A DNA stretch of 64,000 nucleotides from WJMT01 sp964445575. GTDB taxonomy: Bacteria; Acidobacteriota; Aminicenantia; Aminicenantales; Aminicenantaceae. Within the stretch, counting starts at the first letter, position 1; every line of letters starts with the position of its first letter. Of this stretch, positions 59,425-64,000 are shown one piece after another. A program made the position numbers and the translations under genes. The stretch covers positions 124,001-188,000 of the forward strand of contig CAYULB010000001.1 in the NCBI GenBank assembly GCA_964445575.1. Direction: 5' to 3'. Below the pieces are notes generated by a model, which did not search any database, had not been told where the DNA came from, and saw nothing but the letters and a program-made list of their open reading frames with translations.

Positions 59425-60834
59425 TTAATCTTCAAAAGTAATCTTAAAGGCAGTGTCTTTGTCTCTGGAAAGCTCTATGCGGCCGTTTATTTGTGATATT
59501 AGGGAGTTGACTAAATCCAGCCCCATGGACTCAGCTTTCTTAAAATCCAATTCTTGAGGAAACCCAATGCCGTTATCACTGATGGTCAGATGATAAGTTT
59601 TTCCTTTTTTATAAAACTTAATTGTTATCTCACCTTTTCTGTTTTTGGGAAAGGCGTGTTTTAAAGAATTGGTTATAAGCTCATTAGTGATCAACCCTAA
59701 AGGAACTGCTTTGGTAACATCAAGAAATATATCTTCCATGTCTTTTTTTAATTCAATATTTTTTGATAGATCCCGGTAATAGCTCATCAAATGCACAGCC
59801 ATTTGTTCTATGTAGGTGCTGAAATCAATTCCAGATAGGTCTTCTGATCGGTACAATCTTTCATGAACCAGGGCCATGGACATAACCCGGTTCCTGGTGT
59901 TTTTAAATATTTCTCGTGCTTTGGGATCTTTCATTCTTCTGGCTTGGATGTTGATCAGGCTGGATATGACCTGCATGTTGTTTTTCACCCGGTGATGGAT
60001 TTCCTTGATCAGGACTTCTTTTTCCTGCAGTGATTTCTTTAACCCATTCTCAGCTTTTTTACGCTTGGTGATGTCTCTTATGAACACCAGACCGGCTGGT
60101 TTTCCTTGATACTGAATAAGGGATACATTGATTTCTGCAGGGAAATCAGAGCCGTCTTTTTTGACCAAAGATATTTCATAGATGCTCTCAACATCTTTTC
60201 CTGCTTTTCTCTGTTCGAATCTACTTAGAACATTTTCTCTGTCATCAGGATGGATAAAATCTGTTATTCTTTTTCCTAAAAAATCATTTTTCGGAATGCC
60301 GATGAACTGAGAAGCCGCAGAATTGGCAAACTTAATGACTCCATCATGATGGATGATGACGGCATCCTTGCTGTTCTCTATCACTGAGGAATAAAATATT
60401 TCGCTTTCCTTTAAAGTTTTATCTGCTTTTTTCCGCTCTATGATGCGGCTTAAGAGACTGCTGAAGGTACGGATTAGATTTCTCTCCTCTTTTAAAAAAG
60501 GTCCTTGGTCCAGCTCAGGCTTTTCTTCCAAATAATAGACTTCCACAGCGCCTAATTTTTCTCCATTTACTCGAATGTCTTCACTTTGGATCCATTGAGT
60601 CTTTCTGAAGTTCTTAGTCTTATACTTTTGTTTATCCACAATGATCCGGGCGCATGTGATCTCAGGGTAATGCCAGGCAGGAGGGATAAGTTCTACAGAT
60701 TTTTGAAGAAAGTTCTCTAAAGACAAGTCTGCTCTTGAACTGAGCTTAGTAACCTCATACAGCAAATTAAGCTCCTTATGGCGTTCTCTCAGATCGTGAA
60801 GTAACTTTTCTTTGGTATTCTTATCGCTCTCCAT
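59425..60834 (-). CDS. PAS-domain HisKA_2-type sensor histidine kinase
   Basis: 469 residues, soluble. About 1-135 is GAF-like (LLYEVTKLSSRADLSLENFL), about 145-262 is a PAS/PAC domain (DAVIIHHDGVIKFANSAASQF, RDITKRKKAE), and the kinase core carries the HisKA_2 box with adjacent His280/His281 in IKEIHHRVKNNMQVISSLI. The ATPase follows with LITNSLKHAFPKNRKGE and DNGIGFPQE. No response regulator is adjacent; the REC-PAS-PAS protein at 48.6 kb is one possible partner. Confidence 0.9.
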   Translation of the reverse strand: MESDKNTKEKLLHDLRERHKELNLLYEVTKLSSRADLSLENFLQKSVELIPPAWHYPEITCARIIVDKQKYKTKNFRKTQWIQSEDIRVNGEKLGAVEVYYLEEKPELDQGPFLKEERNLIRTFSSLLSRIIERKKADKTLKESEIFYSSVIENSKDAVIIHHDGVIKFANSAASQFIGIPKNDFLGKRITDFIHPDDRENVLSRFEQRKAGKDVESIYEISLVKKDGSDFPAEINVSLIQYQGKPAGLVFIRDITKRKKAENGLKKSLQEKEVLIKEIHHRVKNNMQVISSLINIQARRMKDPKAREIFKNTRNRVMSMALVHERLYRSEDLSGIDFSTYIEQMAVHLMSYYRDLSKNIELKKDMEDIFLDVTKAVPLGLITNELITNSLKHAFPKNRKGEITIKFYKKGKTYHLTISDNGIGFPQELDFKKAESMGLDLVNSLISQINGRIELSRDKDTAFKITFED

Positions 60835-60899
60835 ATCTTATTCCTGCTCTAAGTATAATTTTTTTTAAATACTATTTTTATTTATTACTATCTATATAA

Positions 60900-61152
60900 C
60901 CTGACCTATTCATAAAAAAATGGCGATATTTTCATTATCGCTTTATTTTCAGCAATGCACAAGAATTTTTCAAGAACAATGTTTTAAGCGTTTTTCCTGT
61001 TTGAATTTTTTATTTTAATCGCCATTTTTTTACCATTGAGGCGAGCCGATCTCACTGCATCTGCTTCGTTACAGGGCATTCGCAGTGAAGTACCACGACT
61101 TCATGCCCTGCGCCTTGCATCTGCAGCAACCTCGACTCGTGAATAATTCAGG
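60900..61152 (+). mobile_element. MITE-like element, long form, with 4-bp target duplication
   Basis: 253 bp from CCTGACCTATTCATAAAAAA to CTCGTGAATAATTCAGG, flanked by ATAA on both sides (60896-60899 and 61153-61156). It is complete: AT-rich hairpin half, then G+C-rich hairpin half. It lies in the divergent region between the PAS kinase and the solute-binding protein. Bases 61157-61367 are AT-rich; a TATAAT at 61276 is the only promoter-like hexamer noticed. Confidence 0.88.
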
Positions 61153-61367
61153 ATAATAATAGTAAATAATCAAATGAAATGAGAACGGCGATAATTTGCG
61201 GGGGTGGTTCTTTTTGATTTTATGGAACAGAAATTTCGAACTCAGAAATAGAGAATGATATCCGAATTGACAACAGTATAATAGAGCAATTCAAAGGGGA
61301 ATGGGTATTTCTTTTTTTTATTTTGATTTTGCATTAAAATAAACCTCACATTATTATTGAGAAAAAA

Positions 61368-62963
61368 ATGATCAGCAAATTAAAAAAAGGAGCTGTTCGT
61401 CTTGTTCTTTTGACCCTGTTTGTGTCTCTATTTTCGTCAGCTTCGGACATTGATGAATCTCTTCAAAAACCTAGGTACGGCGGTGTGTTCCGGTTAAAAT
61501 CCTTTTCCGATCATTTTGAAAGACAGCTCGATCCTATAAAGCCTGATTCTTACATATTCGTCTCAGAACAGCTGTATGATGGTCTGGTTAAATTGGACAA
61601 GAATTTTAACATCATTCCCTCATTAGCCGAATACTGGGAGATTTCTCAAGATGGGGAAAAATATATTTTTTATCTAAGAAAGGGAGTGCATTTTCATCAT
61701 GGAAAGGAAATCACTGCCAGCGATGTTAAATACTCATTAGAGAGAATATTGGATAAGAAGAACAACTCTCCCTATAACCATTATTTTCTGCCCCGGGTCT
61801 TAGGAGCCAAAGACTTTAGAGAAGGAAGAGCATCCCATGTCTCCGGGTTTAGAGTCAAGGATAAATATACTTTTGAGATTCAGTGGATCAAACCCTACAC
61901 ATCGGCCTTGTATTTAATGAGCATGCATTTCTGTAAAATCCTTCCCAAAGAAATGGTTCAAAAGATGGGAGAACGGTTTTTCTTGAATCCTTCAGGAACC
62001 GGTCCGTTCCTGTTTGATCACTGGTTAAGGGATACCCGGCTGAATGTGGTGGGAGTGCGCCTGGAGCGGAATGGAAATTATTTTTTGGGAAAACCCTATT
62101 TGGAAGCAGTGGAGTTTTGCCCTTTTTACAGATTGGATCATTTTTTAAATGGAGAGATTGATTCAATCCCCCTGCTTTCTTCCCGGCTTTTGGATTCCAA
62201 ATACCAGGTTTTTGAAGATGGCTCATTCAATCTTGGGTTCCTGGGTATGAGCTGCCATATACCTCCCTTTGATAATCTTGAGACAAGAAAAGCTTTAAGA
62301 ATTGGAATCAATAAAAAAGAGTTAGTCCTTCAGATGAATGATCCCCAGTATTTACTTGAGACAACTCATAATTACATTCCTCCCCAACTGCCTGGTTTTT
62401 TCCCCAATCGGGTGGATAACTTTCATCCTGAAAAGGCAAAGCATATTCTGAATCAACAAGGCTTTTCTCAAGAAAACAGCTTCCCAACTATCCAATTCTT
62501 TATGCCTTTACCAAAGTCTGATTATAAACACAGCTTTTTTAAAGGCATTAAAGGTCAGCTCGAAAATTTAGGGATTAAAATAAAGCTTCATTATTTTGAA
62601 TCCACACAGGAGATCGAGAACTGCGAGACTCCATACCTAGTTTTTATAGAAAAGAAAATGAATTTTCCAGATCCTGAAGATATCATAAGGACTCTTTTTT
62701 TCTCCAAATCTTTTATGAATGTTTTTGGCTACAGCAGTCCTGAGTTGGACGAGCTTTTACAACAGGCTGAACTGGAGAACAGCTGGACCCAAAGGATTGA
62801 GCTTTTTCAGCGCATTGAACAGATCCTCCACTCCGAATTACCAGCAGTTCCTGTTTTTAACAGACAAAACAGAGTGGCTATGCAGCCCTATGTGAGGGGT
62901 GTGGAGGTGCCGGCTCTTGGGTTTTATTACTTGGAGGCAAGAAAGATTTGGCTTGATGAATAA
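61368..62963 (+). CDS. family-5 (oligopeptide-type) ABC solute-binding protein
   Basis: 531 residues with a signal peptide ending near FSSASDID. YGGVFRLKSFSDHFERQLDP, LYDGLVKLDKNFNIIPSLAE, SQDGEKYIFYLRKGVHFHHG and ITASDVKYSLERIL match SBP_bac_5 proteins of the DppA/OppA type, which bind peptides or nickel for uptake. No permease or ATPase genes follow. Instead a histidine kinase gene begins 25 bases downstream, suggesting that ligand binding feeds a sensor rather than a transporter (inference). Confidence 0.92.
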   Translation: MISKLKKGAVRLVLLTLFVSLFSSASDIDESLQKPRYGGVFRLKSFSDHFERQLDPIKPDSYIFVSEQLYDGLVKLDKNFNIIPSLAEYWEISQDGEKYIFYLRKGVHFHHGKEITASDVKYSLERILDKKNNSPYNHYFLPRVLGAKDFREGRASHVSGFRVKDKYTFEIQWIKPYTSALYLMSMHFCKILPKEMVQKMGERFFLNPSGTGPFLFDHWLRDTRLNVVGVRLERNGNYFLGKPYLEAVEFCPFYRLDHFLNGEIDSIPLLSSRLLDSKYQVFEDGSFNLGFLGMSCHIPPFDNLETRKALRIGINKKELVLQMNDPQYLLETTHNYIPPQLPGFFPNRVDNFHPEKAKHILNQQGFSQENSFPTIQFFMPLPKSDYKHSFFKGIKGQLENLGIKIKLHYFESTQEIENCETPYLVFIEKKMNFPDPEDIIRTLFFSKSFMNVFGYSSPELDELLQQAELENSWTQRIELFQRIEQILHSELPAVPVFNRQNRVAMQPYVRGVEVPALGFYYLEARKIWLDE

Positions 62964-62988
62964 AGGAATTAAGGGGAGAGAATAAAAA

Positions 62989-64000
62989 TGTCCCTGCGCG
63001 CAAAATTCATAACAGCGGTCATGATTCTGCTTTTTTTCCTAGTGGCAGCTATGCTGTTTCTCATTGAAAGAAGAGAGGAAAAAGCGATTTTTGAAGAACA
63101 GAAGAGCAAAGGAGTCTTAATAGCCAAAAATATCGCTTATTTAAACCTGGAGCCGTTTATGTTTTGGGATGTGGAAGGAGTCAAAAAAAATATTCAAGAA
63201 AAGATAGATGAAAAACTGTTGTATGTAGTCTTTTTCGACCAGTACAGCCGGCCCTTTGCAGCCAGTGATTTTGCTGAAAATAATGAACAGATTTCCCAGG
63301 CCTCTCACCTTAAAGGTCCGGTTGATCAGGATACTTATTATTTTCAGACTAAGGAAATCCAATACCCTGATCAGGAAAAGAAAATCTCTGTATTAGAAAT
63401 AGAGGTCCCTATTTTTGCCAGGGGATCTTCCACTCAATGGGGATCTATAAAAATAGGGCTGTCTTTAGAAGACATGCAGGAAGAAATAAACCAGACCCGT
63501 TTTATACTGATACTCATTGGAATGGGAGGTCTTTTGGTTGGTATAGGGGGTGCGGTCTTTCTGTCTGACCGGATCACAGGTCCTCTCAAGAAATTAGTGG
63601 ATGGGACCATTCGTATTTCCAGAGGAGATTTTTCAAAAAAAATTAAGGTCAGTTCTAAAGATGAAATCAGACAGTTGGCTGAGAGCTTCAATGAAATGAG
63701 CCGCCAGCTTCAGTTAGCCAGAAAACGGATGGAAGCTGCCAATAAGAAGCTTGTCCAAGCTGAAATGCTAGCTTCCATAGGCAGGATTTCAGCCAGCATT
63801 GCTCATGAGATCAGAAATCCCCTCACATCTGCCAATCTGAACATTCAAAAAGTCCTGCAGAGTGATGGATTAGAGGAAATCGAAAAAGAGCATCTCTGTT
63901 TATCTCAGGAAGGCATCAGCCATATTGAGAAATTCATAAAAGAGCTTTTGAATTTCACTCGAGTATCAGAGCTTAATAAGGACAATTTTTCAGTTCAGGA
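62989..64000 (+). CDS. HAMP-domain sensor histidine kinase (3' end outside window)
   Basis: Read from ATG at 62989 (preceded by AGGGGAGAG) and still open at the window edge, so 337 residues are visible. First membrane segment about 8-25, a periplasmic domain to about 175, second membrane segment about 176-196, HAMP (DRITGPLKKLVDGT, FNEMSRQLQLA), a coiled coil and the HisKA box SIAHEIRNPLTSANLNI with His near residue 270. The ATPase domain lies beyond the end. Pairing with the solute-binding protein just upstream suggests a ligand-sensing module. Confidence 0.92.

Overview
The window reads as a draft-assembly scaffold from a diderm, probably anaerobic, protein- and peptide-consuming bacterium. 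Evidence seen: beta-barrel outer-membrane proteins, lipoprotein and Tat signals, many exported peptidases (two C1 types, C69, oligopeptidase B-like S9, TldD/TldE), a large BNR/sortilin-like exoprotein, an oligopeptide-binding protein, an amino-acid permease, and many histidine-kinase/PAS proteins. The mix (PgsB/C/W-like genes, a DUF6305-like protein, the BNR exoprotein) recalls Candidatus Aminicenantes (OP8) and relatives. That is inference from gene content; no rRNA or other marker is present. Two runs of exactly 100 N mark assembly gaps, and each is flanked on both sides by the same 55-mer.

Layout. 1-6.8 kb: a hybrid kinase/receiver/HD-GYP protein, an exported discoidin-like protein paired with a C1 peptidase lipoprotein, and small exported proteins. 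7.3-13.6 kb: a poly-gamma-glutamate-type locus (M19-like protein, PgsB with a probable AUU start, PgsC, PgsW) facing a minus-strand operon of a TRAP-like permease, a previously hidden 49-residue membrane protein and an M14-type amidohydrolase. 13.8-25.2 kb: Tat-exported Fe-S aldo/keto reductase, arsenate reductase, TldD/TldE, a CysH-like reductase overlapping a threonine-synthase-fold enzyme, and a double-MerR regulator overlapping a radical SAM/B12 protein.

25.3-37.8 kb is a compositionally distinct island, visibly richer in G+C and CCGG. It is one minus-strand operon: sensor kinase, response regulator, then all nine enzymes from glutamyl-tRNA to protoheme (hemE, N, H, G, A, C, D, L, B) with a single-domain receiver between hemL and hemB. 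The island plus a broken ABC-transporter gene lies between two copies of a radical SAM/outer-membrane-protein junction (24471-25307 and 38575-38979). This looks like an insertion into, or an assembly join across, a once continuous locus.

38.8-64 kb: outer-membrane proteins, a papain-like protease, a DMT-type transporter, a C69 dipeptidase overlapping an Asp/Glu racemase, an S9 peptidase, REC-PAS-PAS and HisKA_2 signalling proteins, a propeller-transglutaminase protein, the BNR exoprotein, APC and MATE transporters, a family-5 solute-binding protein and a HAMP histidine kinase that runs off the end.

A non-coding inverted-repeat element, a MITE without transposase, recurs about ten times in short (about 145 bp), long (about 253 bp), degenerate and 15-bp footprint forms. 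It lies mostly in divergent promoter regions; one copy interrupts the ABC-transporter gene. No tRNA, rRNA, CRISPR array, prophage or intact transposase was found.
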